Shown: positions 16,442 to 25,083, counted from the first letter of the stretch. The stretch: DNA of 64,000 nucleotides from Halorarum salinum (GCF_013402875.1 NZ_CP058579.1:372001-436000); one strand, 5' to 3'. A program made the numbers and translations. The notes: a model not told the origin generated them from the letters alone.

Positions 16442-17541
16442 CAGCGCTCACCCCCCATGCGATCGCGGACGGCCTCGCGGACGTCCTCGACGATTCCCCA
16501 GATCCCCCGCGGGAACAGCCAGATGACGCCGACGAAGATGACCCCGAGGATGAGGTGCCACAGCGTCCCGATCGTCCCGAAGCCGCTGACGACGTTCTCG
16601 ACGTAGAGGTACAGCCCCGCGCCGAGGATGGGGCCGAACAGCGAGCCCGCGCCGCCCAGCACCGTGATGATGACGATCTCGCCGCTCTCGGTCCAGTACA
16701 GCGACTCGAGCGGGACGTAGTTGCCGTGGATGGTGAACAGGCTGCCCGCGACCCCGGCGAACGCGCCCGAGATGACGAACGCCATCAGCTTGTAGCGCCG
16801 GACGTTCAGTCCGACGAACTCCGCGCGCTGTTCGTTCTCGCGGATGGCGTTCAGCACGATGCCGTACGGCGAGTTGAGGACGCGGTACGCGACCACCACG
16901 GCGAGCACGAAGAACGCCGCGACGAACACGTACAGCATCTCGCCGAGCAGGATCGAGACCGGCCAGAACACCGGGAGCCCGAGGTCGATCACGCCGAACA
17001 GCGGTTCGACGTGCACGCTCGTGAAGCCGTTCTCCCCGTTCGTGAGCGACGCCAGCGGCGAGGCCGCCATGTAGAACAGCATCTGGGCGAACGCCAGCGT
17101 CAGGATGGCGAAGTAGATGCCGCCCCGGCGCAGCGAGAGGTAGCCGAGCACCCACGACAGCAGGACGGCGAAGGTCGTCCCCGCGAGCACGACCAAGAGC
17201 GGCAGGCCAGAGACCTCCGCGCTGAAGATGCCCGCCGCGTAGGCCGCGCCGCCCCAGAAGGCGGCGTGTCCGAACGACAGCAGTCCGGTGTAGCCGAGCA
17301 GCAGGTCGAAGCCGATGGCGAAGATGCCCCAGATGAGGATGAGCGACGCCAGGCCGCGGTAGCCCTGCAGGACGTCGCTGAGGACGGGGGCGTCCGCGAA
17401 CAGCCACGGGAAGACCGCGACCGCCGCGACCGTGATGGCCGCCACCGTCGCCTCGTTGCCCTGGACCGTCCGCCAGCGGTCGTAGAGGCCGGCGCCGACG
17501 AACGTCTCCTCCTCCGTCGACGTTCCGACTTCGTCGCTCAC
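16441..17541 (-). CDS. livM: Branched-chain amino acid type ABC permease (LivM-like)
   Basis: A 366-residue integral membrane permease with about nine to ten helices and a 35-residue polar N-terminus (MSDEVGTSTEEETF). Family marks: FDLLLGYTGLLSFGHAAFWG near the N-terminal third, AIRENEQRAEFVGLNVRRYK, the cytoplasmic loop that contacts the ATPases, and a late VLGGAGSLFGPILGA. It forms the channel together with LivH. One nucleotide separates it from livH. Confidence 0.95.
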   Translation of the reverse strand: MSDEVGTSTEEETFVGAGLYDRWRTVQGNEATVAAITVAAVAVFPWLFADAPVLSDVLQGYRGLASLILIWGIFAIGFDLLLGYTGLLSFGHAAFWGGAAYAAGIFSAEVSGLPLLVVLAGTTFAVLLSWVLGYLSLRRGGIYFAILTLAFAQMLFYMAASPLASLTNGENGFTSVHVEPLFGVIDLGLPVFWPVSILLGEMLYVFVAAFFVLAVVVAYRVLNSPYGIVLNAIRENEQRAEFVGLNVRRYKLMAFVISGAFAGVAGSLFTIHGNYVPLESLYWTESGEIVIITVLGGAGSLFGPILGAGLYLYVENVVSGFGTIGTLWHLILGVIFVGVIWLFPRGIWGIVEDVREAVRDRMGGER

Positions 17542-17542
17542 G

Positions 17543-18514
17543 TCAGGACACCTCCTCGCTGCCGAACAGCCCCTCCGGGCGCAACAGCAGCACGACCGCC
17601 GCGAGCGCGTAGATTCCGACCTGCGACCAGGCCGACCAGGAGAGGGCTCCGCCGATCACGGGGATGCTCGCCAGCGGCGCGCCCACCAGGATGGCGTACA
17701 CCATCCCGACGGCCGCCCCGCCGACGACGGCCCCCCGGATGGAGCCGACCCCGCCGATGACGACGACGAGGAACGCCGGGACGAGCGTCTCCATGCCGAT
17801 GCTCGGGTTGACGTTCTCCAGCGGCGCGCCGACGACGCCCGCGACGCCCGCGAGCGCCGCGCCGATGGCGAACATCACGATGTACGGCCGGGTCAGCTTG
17901 ATGCCGAGCAGTTGCACCATCTCCGGGTCCCGCGTGCCGGCGCGGACGACCAGCCCGAAGTCGGTGTACTCGACCAGCAGGAAGACGAGGAGGACGAGCA
18001 CCGCCGTGATGGCGATGACGTAGAGCCGCCACTTCGGAAAGTTGCCGACGACGGGGAGCGCGACGGGGCCCGACGCCCAGCCGGGCCGCCTGAAGTTGAT
18101 GCTCTGGCCGCCGAACAGCACCCGGACCGCCTCCTGGACGATGATGGCGAGCCCGAACGTGACGAGGATCTGGTCGAGGTCCGACCGGTCGTAGAACGGC
18201 CGGGCGAGATACCGCTCCATCGCCAGCCCCACGACGAACACCAGTGCCGGGACGATGACCAGCGCGGGGAGGAACCCCCATCCGAGGCCGACCGTGTCGT
18301 AGCCGTACCGCTGGAGCAGGCCGTTGCTGAGCGACACCTCGTTCGCGATCAGGAGGCCGGCGTAGGCGCCGACGAGATACAGCGCGCCGTGCGCGAAGTT
18401 GACGAACTTGAGGGTGCCCAGGATGATGGAGAGGCCGATGGCGACCAGGATGTAGATCGCCCCGGCCTGCAGCCCGTTGAGGAACACCCCGAGGAGGTCG
18501 GCGAACAGGCTCAC
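17543..18514 (-). CDS. livH: Branched-chain amino acid type ABC permease (LivH-like)
   Basis: A 323-residue permease with about eight helices. The N-terminus LLGVFLNGLQAGAIYILVAI, the LKFVNFAHGALYLVGAY motif and the late VIGGVGSIRGAVVGG are typical of LivH. The start is a GTG at 18512-18514 giving MSLFADLLG; no ATG precedes the first helix in this frame. It lies 92 nt downstream of the binding-protein gene; the gap is AT-richer and may hold a processing or secondary promoter site (AGATTTTC and ATTGATATTC, read along the minus strand, near 18535-18580). Confidence 0.94.
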   Translation of the reverse strand: MSLFADLLGVFLNGLQAGAIYILVAIGLSIILGTLKFVNFAHGALYLVGAYAGLLIANEVSLSNGLLQRYGYDTVGLGWGFLPALVIVPALVFVVGLAMERYLARPFYDRSDLDQILVTFGLAIIVQEAVRVLFGGQSINFRRPGWASGPVALPVVGNFPKWRLYVIAITAVLVLLVFLLVEYTDFGLVVRAGTRDPEMVQLLGIKLTRPYIVMFAIGAALAGVAGVVGAPLENVNPSIGMETLVPAFLVVVIGGVGSIRGAVVGGAAVGMVYAILVGAPLASIPVIGGALSWSAWSQVGIYALAAVVLLLRPEGLFGSEEVS

Positions 18515-18606
18515 GCCGCCGCTCCCCCACAGTGTGTGAGATTTTCTATCATGATCGTGGGTGTATCGTACACGAATATCAATGTGGCGAGTGAACCGCG
18601 GTCGGG

Positions 18607-19956
18607 TTATTCGGAGCCGTCGTCGCCGAGTTCACAGTCGGCTGCCGGGCCCTCGTCACACGCGTAGCCGACGTCGTCCCGGGAGGTGACGTTCACCACT
18701 TCGAAGAACTGACCGTCGCCCTGTTCGGACTCCGGGAGCCCGCGGACGATCGGGATGTCGCGCTGGGCCTGGTGGTCGCACGCCCGCATCGTCTCGGCGC
18801 CCATCCCGATGTTGTCGTACTCGTAGCCCTCCAGCTGGCTGATGACCTCCGGCGGGTAGAACGTCCCCGCCCGCTCGGCGGCCGCGGCGTACTGGAGCGT
18901 CTGGGCGTATGCGATCTGTGCCGGCCCGGACGGGACCCGCCCGTTGTACGCCTCCCCGAACGCCTCGGTGAACGTGTTCGACGGACCGTTGTCGATCTGG
19001 GAGTCCCACGCGATGGTGCCGTAGATGCCCTCGATGGCCTGGGACGCGCCCTGCGCCATCGGCCGGTTGTACAGCGGCATCACGATCTCCATGTCCTGGT
19101 CGATGCCGGCCTCGACGGCCTGCGAGAGGGAGTTCGCCCCGTCGAGTCCGTAGTGGTTGAGGAACAGCGCGTCCGCGCCGGAGCTCGCCGCCTCCGAGAG
19201 GTACGACTGGTAGTCGCTCTCCCCGAGCGGGGTGGCGACGCTGTCGACCTCGGACCAGCCGGCCTCCTCGAAGAACATCCGCATCGACTCCTGCTGGGTC
19301 TGTCCCCAGCTGTAGTCGGCGTACAGCTGGTAGAAGGAGAGGTCGCTGCCGTAGTCCTCGGTGACGACCGGCGCGAGCGCCTGTCCGGTCATGTACGCGT
19401 TGAACATCTCCCGGAAGCCGTACCGCTGGCAGTCCTTCCCGGTGGTGTCGTTCGAGTGGGTCAGACAGCACATGAACAGCACCCGCTCCTCCTGGGCGAG
19501 CCCCTGCATGGCGATGGCAGTCGCGCTGGAGGAGCCGCCCGAGAACATGATGACGTCGTCGCGCTCGATCATCCGCGAGGCTGACTCGCGGGCGGTGTCG
19601 GCGTCGGTCGCGGTGTCGCCCTCCACGTAGTCGACCTCGTAGTCGAGGACGCCGTCGCCCGAGAGGTCCCCGAAGTCGTCGACCCAGCCGCCGCCGTTGT
19701 TCAGGTGTTCGACGGCCAGCTGGTACGCGCGGAGTTCGTCCTCGCCCTCGGAGGAGTACGGGCCGGTGGTCGGCACGTTGAAGCCGAACGTCACCGTGTC
19801 CCCCTCGACCGGGTAGTTCCCGAGCGCGGGGTACTCGGAGTCCCCGCCGCCGCCGCCGCCGGTACAGCCGGCCAGTCCCGCGAGTCCGACCGCGCCGGCC
19901 GCGCCCGAGGTCTTCAGCACGTCGCGCCTGGTTAGTGATTCGCTATCGCGCGCCAT
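18607..19956 (-). CDS. ABC substrate-binding lipoprotein (LivK/amide-binding type)
   Basis: A 449-residue extracytoplasmic binding protein of the Leu/Ile/Val-binding (periplasmic-binding 6) fold. It has a Tat signal (LTRRDVLKTSGAAGAVG), a lipobox LAGC near residue 30, a Gly-rich linker and then the fold: FGFNVPTTGPYSSEGEDELR, MIERDDVIMFSGGSSSATAIA and AQTLQYAAAAERAG. It contains several cysteines (MCCLTHSND, KDCQRYG, RACDHQ and a C-terminal pair), more than usual. The ligand may be a branched-chain amino acid, a short amide or a carboxylate; this cannot be decided. First gene of the operon, preceded by a 325-nt AT-rich control region. Confidence 0.92.
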   Translation of the reverse strand: MARDSESLTRRDVLKTSGAAGAVGLAGLAGCTGGGGGGDSEYPALGNYPVEGDTVTFGFNVPTTGPYSSEGEDELRAYQLAVEHLNNGGGWVDDFGDLSGDGVLDYEVDYVEGDTATDADTARESASRMIERDDVIMFSGGSSSATAIAMQGLAQEERVLFMCCLTHSNDTTGKDCQRYGFREMFNAYMTGQALAPVVTEDYGSDLSFYQLYADYSWGQTQQESMRMFFEEAGWSEVDSVATPLGESDYQSYLSEAASSGADALFLNHYGLDGANSLSQAVEAGIDQDMEIVMPLYNRPMAQGASQAIEGIYGTIAWDSQIDNGPSNTFTEAFGEAYNGRVPSGPAQIAYAQTLQYAAAAERAGTFYPPEVISQLEGYEYDNIGMGAETMRACDHQAQRDIPIVRGLPESEQGDGQFFEVVNVTSRDDVGYACDEGPAADCELGDDGSE

Positions 19957-20281
19957 GCAACTACCCGTGGGAACTTCGTTAATGAACGTTCCGTGTATAT
20001 TCCCTTAGTTAGTGATAATACTGATAATATGTCTTCTGAAGATTCTGCATGATAATCATTATCACACTGCCGTCGTTTTAGTACGGCGATCGGCGTGAAA
20101 AATAAGGAACGTTCGTGATGGTCTCGCCCGGATGACGCGCGATTCGCCGGAACGGTCCAGGGTTCCACGTTTAAATTCATCGGCTGAGGCCGTGCCGACG
20201 GACGGCTTCGCCCGGCGGTCGGTCGGTTCGTCGGACTGGACGAGTTCGTCGAGCCGAGCCCGGGGAATTCGTCGAGTCTGG
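19957..20281. promoter_or_regulatory. Control region upstream of the ABC operon
   Basis: 325 nt without a gene, much richer in AT than its surroundings around 19990-20105. It holds two copies of the palindrome GAACGTTC (19984-19991 and 20107-20114, 123 bp apart), a 15-bp perfect palindrome (20050-20064), GATAATA-type direct repeats at about 20020-20030, and TATA-like boxes on the minus strand near 19993-20000 and 20170. The nearer GAACGTTC lies between the likely TATA box and the start codon of the binding-protein gene, so repression there is plausible. Nothing else was seen. Confidence 0.55.
20050..20064. promoter_or_regulatory. 15-bp perfect palindrome, candidate operator
   Basis: TGATAAT-C-ATTATCA, a perfect 7-bp inverted repeat with a 1-nt centre, about 95 nt upstream of the binding-protein start. 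It is strikingly AT-rich for this genome and stands between the two GAACGTTC copies. Confidence 0.5.
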
Positions 20282-20956
20282 CTAGGCGAGTTCGCCCGCG
20301 ACGTCGGCGAGCGACGACGCCGTGAGCGACGGTTCGGGGCCGGCCCGCTCGAACGGATCGTTCCTCCGGTTCACCCATGCCGTCCGCATTCCCGCGTTCC
20401 CGGCGCCGGCGACGTCCCAGGCGTTCCCCGAGACGAGTCGGCATTCGCCCACGTCCCGGCCCGTGCGTTCGGCGGCGTTCTCGTACACGGCGGGGTCCGG
20501 CTTGAACGAGTCCACCTCGTCGGCGCTGATGACCTCGTCGAGGTGGGGCGCCAGCCCGGCGTTCCCGGCGAGCGTCCCCAGCATCTCCGGGTTCCCGTTC
20601 GAGAGCGCCGTCACCGTGTGTCCGGCCTCCGACAGCCGAGTCAGCGCCTCGACTGCGTCGGGGAACGGGTCGAGGCGCTCGTAGGCGGCGAGCACGCGCT
20701 CGCGGGTCGGTTCGTCCGCCGCCACGCCCCACTGGTCGAGCGCGTAGCCGAGCGCGTCCCGCGTGACGTCCCAGAACGGACGGTAGTCGTCCATCAACGC
20801 GACCTGGTAGGCGTACTGGAGCTGCTTCGCGCGCCAGGTCGCGTCCAGTTCGGCGACCAGCGCGTCGGACACGGCGAGTTCCGCCGCGAGCGTCTCCCGG
20901 ACGCTGCTCGTGTCACACAGCGTCCCGTACATGTCGAAACACAACGTCTCCGCCAT
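20282..20956 (-). CDS. Haloacid dehalogenase, type II (HAD superfamily)
   Basis: A 224-residue cytosolic hydrolase. All L-2-haloacid dehalogenase landmarks are visible: nucleophile Asp8 in FDMYGTL, Ser119-Asn120 in ALSNGNPE, Lys152 in SFKPDP, and Asn178/Asp181 in SGNAWDVAGAG. The family removes halide from 2-haloalkanoic acids, but HAD phosphatases with other substrates look similar. An upstream in-frame start (20980) exists; 20956 is preferred because MAETLCFDMYG is the family N-terminus. It could be co-transcribed toward the ABC operon, but 325 nt separate them. Confidence 0.88.
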   Translation of the reverse strand: MAETLCFDMYGTLCDTSSVRETLAAELAVSDALVAELDATWRAKQLQYAYQVALMDDYRPFWDVTRDALGYALDQWGVAADEPTRERVLAAYERLDPFPDAVEALTRLSEAGHTVTALSNGNPEMLGTLAGNAGLAPHLDEVISADEVDSFKPDPAVYENAAERTGRDVGECRLVSGNAWDVAGAGNAGMRTAWVNRRNDPFERAGPEPSLTASSLADVAGELA

Positions 20957-21052
20957 ACGGGCCGTTCTCGACCCCGACACAAAGACGCACGGTCCCCGGC
21001 AGCGCCGGCGACCGCCGCATAGCTTTAGGCGTAGTCCGTGCTAACCAACTAC

Positions 21053-21817
21053 ATGAATCTGCGTGAAGCAACCCCCGAGGACGTGGACGGCGTCCGGACC
21101 GTCGCCCGCGCGTCGCTGGAGGCGTCGTACGGCCACGCCGTCCCGACGGAGGCCATCGGGGAGGCCGTGGAGGCGTGGTACGACGCCGGGGACCTCGCCG
21201 ACGAACTGGCCGACGAGGACGTCGTGTTCGTCGTCGCCGAGGACGCGGAGGGGTCCGGCCGCGTCGCCGGGTTCGCCCAGAGCTACGTCGTGGACCGCCG
21301 GGAGCCGATCGGCGCGATCGACTGGCTCCACGTCCACCCCGACTACCGGGAGCGGGGCGTCGGCACCGACCTCCTCCGGCGGGTCGAGTCGGAGCTGCAC
21401 GACCGCGGGGCGACCCGGATCGAGGGGCGGGTGCTCGTGGCGAACGAGGCGGGGACGGGGTTCTACGAGGAGGAGGGGTTCACCGAGGGGGACGAACGCA
21501 CCGTCGAGATCGGCGACGAGTCGTTCCGCGAGCGCCGGTACACGAAGCTCCTCGAGGAGGACGGCGAGGCGGAGCGGATCGAACCGCTCACGACCGCCGA
21601 CGGGAGCACGCTGTACGTCGCCTACGACGAGGCCGAACGCGCCTCCAAGGCGCCGTTCTACGCGACGTACGCGGAGGCCGACCGGACGACCCGCGAGGGG
21701 TACCGCTGTGGCAACTGCGGGAGCGTCTCGATCCTGATGGACTCGATGGGGACGGTGTCGTGTCCCGACTGCGGGAACCGTCGGAAGCCGGTGCGGTGGG
21801 ACGCGGCGTACCTCTGA
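21053..21817 (+). CDS. GNAT acetyltransferase with C-terminal zinc ribbon
   Basis: A 254-residue protein. Residues about 1-160 form a GNAT acetyltransferase: IDWLHVHPDYRERGVGTDLL is the acetyl-CoA binding motif A, and NEAGTGFYEEEGF is motif B. The C-terminal part (about 170-254) contains CGNCGS and, further on, CPDCGN, a four-cysteine ribbon like the DUF5816 domain seen in some haloarchaeal acetyltransferases (from memory). The acceptor is unknown. The ATG at 21053 has a TATA-like TTTAGGC 25-30 nt upstream; an upstream GTG at 21038 lies between box and ATG and is less likely. Confidence 0.85.
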   Translation: MNLREATPEDVDGVRTVARASLEASYGHAVPTEAIGEAVEAWYDAGDLADELADEDVVFVVAEDAEGSGRVAGFAQSYVVDRREPIGAIDWLHVHPDYRERGVGTDLLRRVESELHDRGATRIEGRVLVANEAGTGFYEEEGFTEGDERTVEIGDESFRERRYTKLLEEDGEAERIEPLTTADGSTLYVAYDEAERASKAPFYATYAEADRTTREGYRCGNCGSVSILMDSMGTVSCPDCGNRRKPVRWDAAYL

Positions 21818-21922
21818 ACGGCCGCCGGCGGAGGGGACCGCCGGGGCCGCGGAGCGTTCGGTCGTATCACGTTCGATACTCGGAGCGTCGTGATTAAGCC
21901 GGGGCGGTCCGCCGTCGACGGT

Positions 21923-22732
21923 ATGGACGGACGGGTGCTCGCCGTCGTCGGCGCGAAGGGCGGCGTCGGGAAGACGACGACGAGCCTCAACCTCGCGGCC
22001 GCGCTCGCGGAGGACGGGCGCGCGGTGGCGGTCGTGGAGGCGGACCTGGCGATGGCGAACGCCGTCGACTTCCTCGACGTGGACGTCGAGAGCGGACGCA
22101 CGTTCCACGACGTGCTCGCGGGCGGCGCGGGGGTCGACGAGGCCACCTACCCCGCGGCGGGGGGGTTCGACGTGGTGCCGAGCGGGACGGAACTGGACGG
22201 CTTCGTGAGCGCGGACCTCGACCGCTTCCCCGGCGCGCTCGACGCGCTGAAGGCGCGCTACGACGCCGTCGTCGTCGACACCGGCGCCGGGGTCAGCCGC
22301 GAGACGGTCGTGCCGACGAAGCTCGCGGACGCCTCGGTGCTCGTCTCGACGCCCCGGGTCGCCTCGGTGCGGGACGCGGACAAGACGATGACCGTCGCCG
22401 AGCGCGCGGGCGCGCCGGTGGGCGGCGTCGTGCTCACGAAGTCCGGCACCGGGCGCTCGCCCCCCGCGCGGCGCATCGCCCGGTTCCTCGACACGGACCT
22501 GCTCGGGCACGTCCCCCACGACGAGGCCATCCCCGAGTCCCAGGACGCCGGCCAGCCGGCGGTCGCGTACGCGCCCGACAGCGACGCCGCGATGGCCTAC
22601 CGCGGCGTGGCGGACGCGCTGCGGCGCCGCCCGGACATGCTCGGCATGACCGTCGGCGGCGGCTCGAGCGGGTTCCGGTTCGGGAGCGGCGCGAGCGCGG
22701 ACGGCGGGACTGCGGGGGACGTGTTTCGGTGA
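21923..22732 (+). CDS. MinD/ParA-family ATPase
   Basis: A 269-residue P-loop ATPase with deviant Walker A KGGVGKTTTS (residues about 9-18), Asp in EADLAMANAVDFL, Walker B VVVDTGAGVSRET and NTP-site LTKSGTG. Members position cell components or partition DNA; haloarchaea carry several MinD paralogues linked to motility and surface structures, but no partner gene is next to this one. No amphipathic membrane-targeting helix is evident at the C-terminus, which is Gly/Ser-rich. ATG 21923 gives the family N-terminus MDGRVLAVVG, and GTGATTAAG lies 25-30 nt upstream as a possible TATA region. Repeat element B starts right after the stop. Confidence 0.85.
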   Translation: MDGRVLAVVGAKGGVGKTTTSLNLAAALAEDGRAVAVVEADLAMANAVDFLDVDVESGRTFHDVLAGGAGVDEATYPAAGGFDVVPSGTELDGFVSADLDRFPGALDALKARYDAVVVDTGAGVSRETVVPTKLADASVLVSTPRVASVRDADKTMTVAERAGAPVGGVVLTKSGTGRSPPARRIARFLDTDLLGHVPHDEAIPESQDAGQPAVAYAPDSDAAMAYRGVADALRRRPDMLGMTVGGGSSGFRFGSGASADGGTAGDVFR

Positions 22733-23454
22733 TTCGGATCGTTTTGCGAGACGGCTGGTGTCGGACAAATTACGGCGATTTTCTCGCTGGGTCTCGATCC
22801 CGGAGCCCATCCGGATGCCGGGGAGTAGTTCCCGAAAGTCCCCGCAATTCTCGGCTAGGGATCGAGTCCAAGTCCCTTCAGAACGTCTGGAAAGCCCCCG
22901 GCGTTCTCGGCTCCCGCGGCCCGCTCTGCGCTCCTCGTCACTCGGCCTTCGGCCTCGTTCCTGCGGTGCTTGAGGGACCGGGATTCGCCGAGAACGCCGG
23001 CCCCTTTCAGTCCCACCCACACCGCACCACAGCCTCCCCAGCCGATTCGTTCCCTTCGGTCGCTCATCCCTCGCGCGCATCCGGCTGGCACGGAGGCCAG
23101 CCGGCACGCGCCACCGCACCGACTGTACCATGGTTCGAGACGCCGAAGGCGTCTGGTCAGCAGTGAGAACTCTTCGAGTTCTCACCGCATCACGAGGGAC
23201 GCTTTGCGTCCCTCGAACGACAGCGGCCGCACCGACTCGAGCCCCGCGGGGGCTTTCGAGAACTACGACACGACGAAGCCACCCGCATCGAAACTGGCAA
23301 CCACGGGGGCTGTCTGGAACTGTTCGACGACGACCGAACCAACCACGACAAAGCCGGCCGATTGCCACAGTCGACAGGACGAGGCAGTCGTCACGGCAAA
23401 ATCCCGCCGGCGAAGAGAAGGACCCGTCAGAACTCGAAGCTCACCGAATCGGAC
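22733..23454. repeat. Dispersed repeat element, copy B (composite)
   Basis: 722 nt between convergent genes, the largest copy in the window. From left: two left-pointing units (AGTCCCC at 22837 and AGCCCCC at 22893, 56 bp apart); a diverged core (about 22909-22972, ending GGTGCTTG); the CCCCTTTCAG/TCCCACCC module (23001-23018), followed by an AGCC-rich stretch; a 9-bp hairpin (23081-23104); three perfect 3-nt-loop hairpins (23138-23215); a short inverted core piece with GCGGCCGC (from 23223); and two right-pointing units with GGGGGCT at 23248 and 23305, exactly 57 bp apart. It looks like two partial elements back to back. No convincing gene. Confidence 0.8.
23138..23215. repeat. Three consecutive perfect hairpins with 3-nt loops
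   Basis: Stem 1: AGACGCC, loop GAA (23138-23154). Stem 2: GTGAGAACTC, loop TTC (23163-23185). Stem 3: CGAGGGACGC, loop TTT (23193-23215). Each is fully paired (7, 10 and 10 bp), yet the three stems share no sequence. Copies A and D carry analogous hairpins with other stems. Confidence 0.8.
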
Positions 23455-25065
23455 TCACCCCTCACCGACCATCCGATCCTCGCCCTCCCACTCCTGCTGC
23501 CGAAGCTCGTACTTCTGGATCTTCCCGGTCGCCGTCTTGGGCAACTGCTTCACGAACTCGACGTGCTTCGGGACCTTGAACGACGCGAGCCGCCCCCGAC
23601 AGAACGCCAGCAACTCGCCCTCGCTCGTGCCCGGGTCCGCCAGGTCGCCGTTCGCGGGGACGACGAACGCCTTGGGCGTCTCGCCCCACTCCTCGCTCGG
23701 CACCGGGATGACCGCGACGTCGCCGACCGCGTCGTGGGAGAACAGCGCGTCCTCCAGTTCGATCGAGGAGATGTTCTCCCCGCCCGAGATGATGATGTCC
23801 TTCTTGCGGTCCTGGATGGTGATCATGCCGCGGTCGTCGACGACCGCGAGGTCGCCCATGTGGTAGTACCCCTCCACGCGGTCGTCGAACGCCTCCTCGG
23901 TGGCCTCGGGCTTCTCCCAGTAGCCGTCCATCACCTGGTTGCCGCGAACGACGATCTCGCCGACCGTCTCGCCGTCCTCGGCCACGTCCTCGCCGTCCTC
24001 GTCGACGACGCGGATCTCCGTGCCGAGGTAGCCGAAGCCCTGCGTCTTCTTCACCGCGAAGCGGTCGTCCGAGTCGTCCTCGAAGTAGCGCCGGGCGTCC
24101 GAGGTGGTGATGAGCGGGCCGGTCTCGGTGGCGCCGTACACGTGCTTGAGGTACCAGCCGAACTCGTCCTCGATCGTCCGGACGGTCGCCTCCGGCGGGG
24201 CCGCGCCCGCGGTGGCGACCCGGACGTCCTGCCCGGCGTCGACGGCGCCGCCGTGTTCGTCGTGGTGGTCCCCGAGCATCTTGAGCACCGTCGGCGCCGC
24301 ACAGAAGTACGTCACGTCCTCGTTCCGGAGGCGGTCGAACGCCTCGGCGGCGTCGACCCCGCGGGTGCAGACGTGTCTGGCGCCCATCCCCGTGACCGCG
24401 TAGAGGTGGCCCCAGCCGTTCACGTGGAACATCGGCAGCGTCCAGAGGTAGGTATCGTCGTCGCGCAGCTCCTGGTGGACCGCGATGGTGTAGGCGTGGA
24501 GCGTCTCGGTTCGGTGGGTCCGGCAGACGCCCTTCGGGTCGCCCGTCGTCCCGGAGGTGTAGTTGATGGTGATCACCTCGTCCTCGCTCATCACCGGGCG
24601 CTCGTACCCGCCCGCGTCCGCGAGGACCTCGTCGAACGCCTCCCAGTCACCCTCGACGGCGTCGGCGTCGTTCGTGATGAACGTCTCGGTCGGAACGCTG
24701 TCGCGGACGGCCTCGATGCGGTCGGCGTACTCGGCGTCGGCGTAGATGGCCGTCACCCCGGCGTCGTTCAGGATGTACTCGAAGTCCGACTCCACGAGCC
24801 GGTAGTTCAGGGGCGTGTGGACCGCGCCGGCCTGGAAGCTCCCGTAGGCGGCCTCGAGGTGGTAGTGCGTGTTCGGGTCGAGGACGGCGACTCGGTCGCC
24901 CTTCCCGACGCCGCGCTCCTGCAGCGCGGCGGCGAAGCCGTCCGCCCGCTCGCCGAGTTCGTCGTACGTGTATCGCGTCCCGTCGACGGCGAGGACCGCC
25001 TCCCGGTCCCCGTAGTTCCGGCGGGCGCGGTCGAGAAAGTCCGTCACTAGCAGCGGTTTCTCCAT
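23455..25065 (-). CDS. AMP-forming acyl-CoA synthetase
   Basis: A 536-residue member of the acyl-activating (ANL) superfamily that makes an acyl-adenylate and then an acyl-CoA. Motifs: phosphate loop YTSGTTGDPKGV, A5 YGATETGPL, hinge region YYHMGDLAVVDDRGMITIQD followed by RKKDIIISGGENIS, and the catalytic Lys in KTATGKIQK. The overall pattern matches medium/long-chain fatty-acid ligases rather than acetyl-CoA synthetase; the acyl chain cannot be predicted. The likely promoter has a TATA-like GATTATC on the minus strand 30-35 nt before the start, embedded in a motif shared with the ABC operon region (25084-25100). Confidence 0.92.
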   Translation of the reverse strand: MEKPLLVTDFLDRARRNYGDREAVLAVDGTRYTYDELGERADGFAAALQERGVGKGDRVAVLDPNTHYHLEAAYGSFQAGAVHTPLNYRLVESDFEYILNDAGVTAIYADAEYADRIEAVRDSVPTETFITNDADAVEGDWEAFDEVLADAGGYERPVMSEDEVITINYTSGTTGDPKGVCRTHRTETLHAYTIAVHQELRDDDTYLWTLPMFHVNGWGHLYAVTGMGARHVCTRGVDAAEAFDRLRNEDVTYFCAAPTVLKMLGDHHDEHGGAVDAGQDVRVATAGAAPPEATVRTIEDEFGWYLKHVYGATETGPLITTSDARRYFEDDSDDRFAVKKTQGFGYLGTEIRVVDEDGEDVAEDGETVGEIVVRGNQVMDGYWEKPEATEEAFDDRVEGYYHMGDLAVVDDRGMITIQDRKKDIIISGGENISSIELEDALFSHDAVGDVAVIPVPSEEWGETPKAFVVPANGDLADPGTSEGELLAFCRGRLASFKVPKHVEFVKQLPKTATGKIQKYELRQQEWEGEDRMVGEG

Positions 25066-25083
25066 GCTCGCCCGGAACTTCCG

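Noticed and set aside
20282-22732. Possible toxin-antitoxin pair of GNAT acetyltransferase with a neighbour.
   Set aside because: The acetyltransferase has a zinc ribbon unlike GNAT toxins, no small DNA-binding partner gene adjoins it, and it has its own promoter.
21923-23454. MinD/ParA-type gene beside an iteron-like region, suggesting a plasmid partition locus or origin.
   Set aside because: The same repeats occur at four other places without ParA, no replication initiator gene is near, and the ATPase resembles MinD paralogues.
23101-23454. CRISPR array suspected from regularly spaced similar units in element B.
   Set aside because: Units are contiguous 57-bp repeats without separate spacers, and no cas genes are present.
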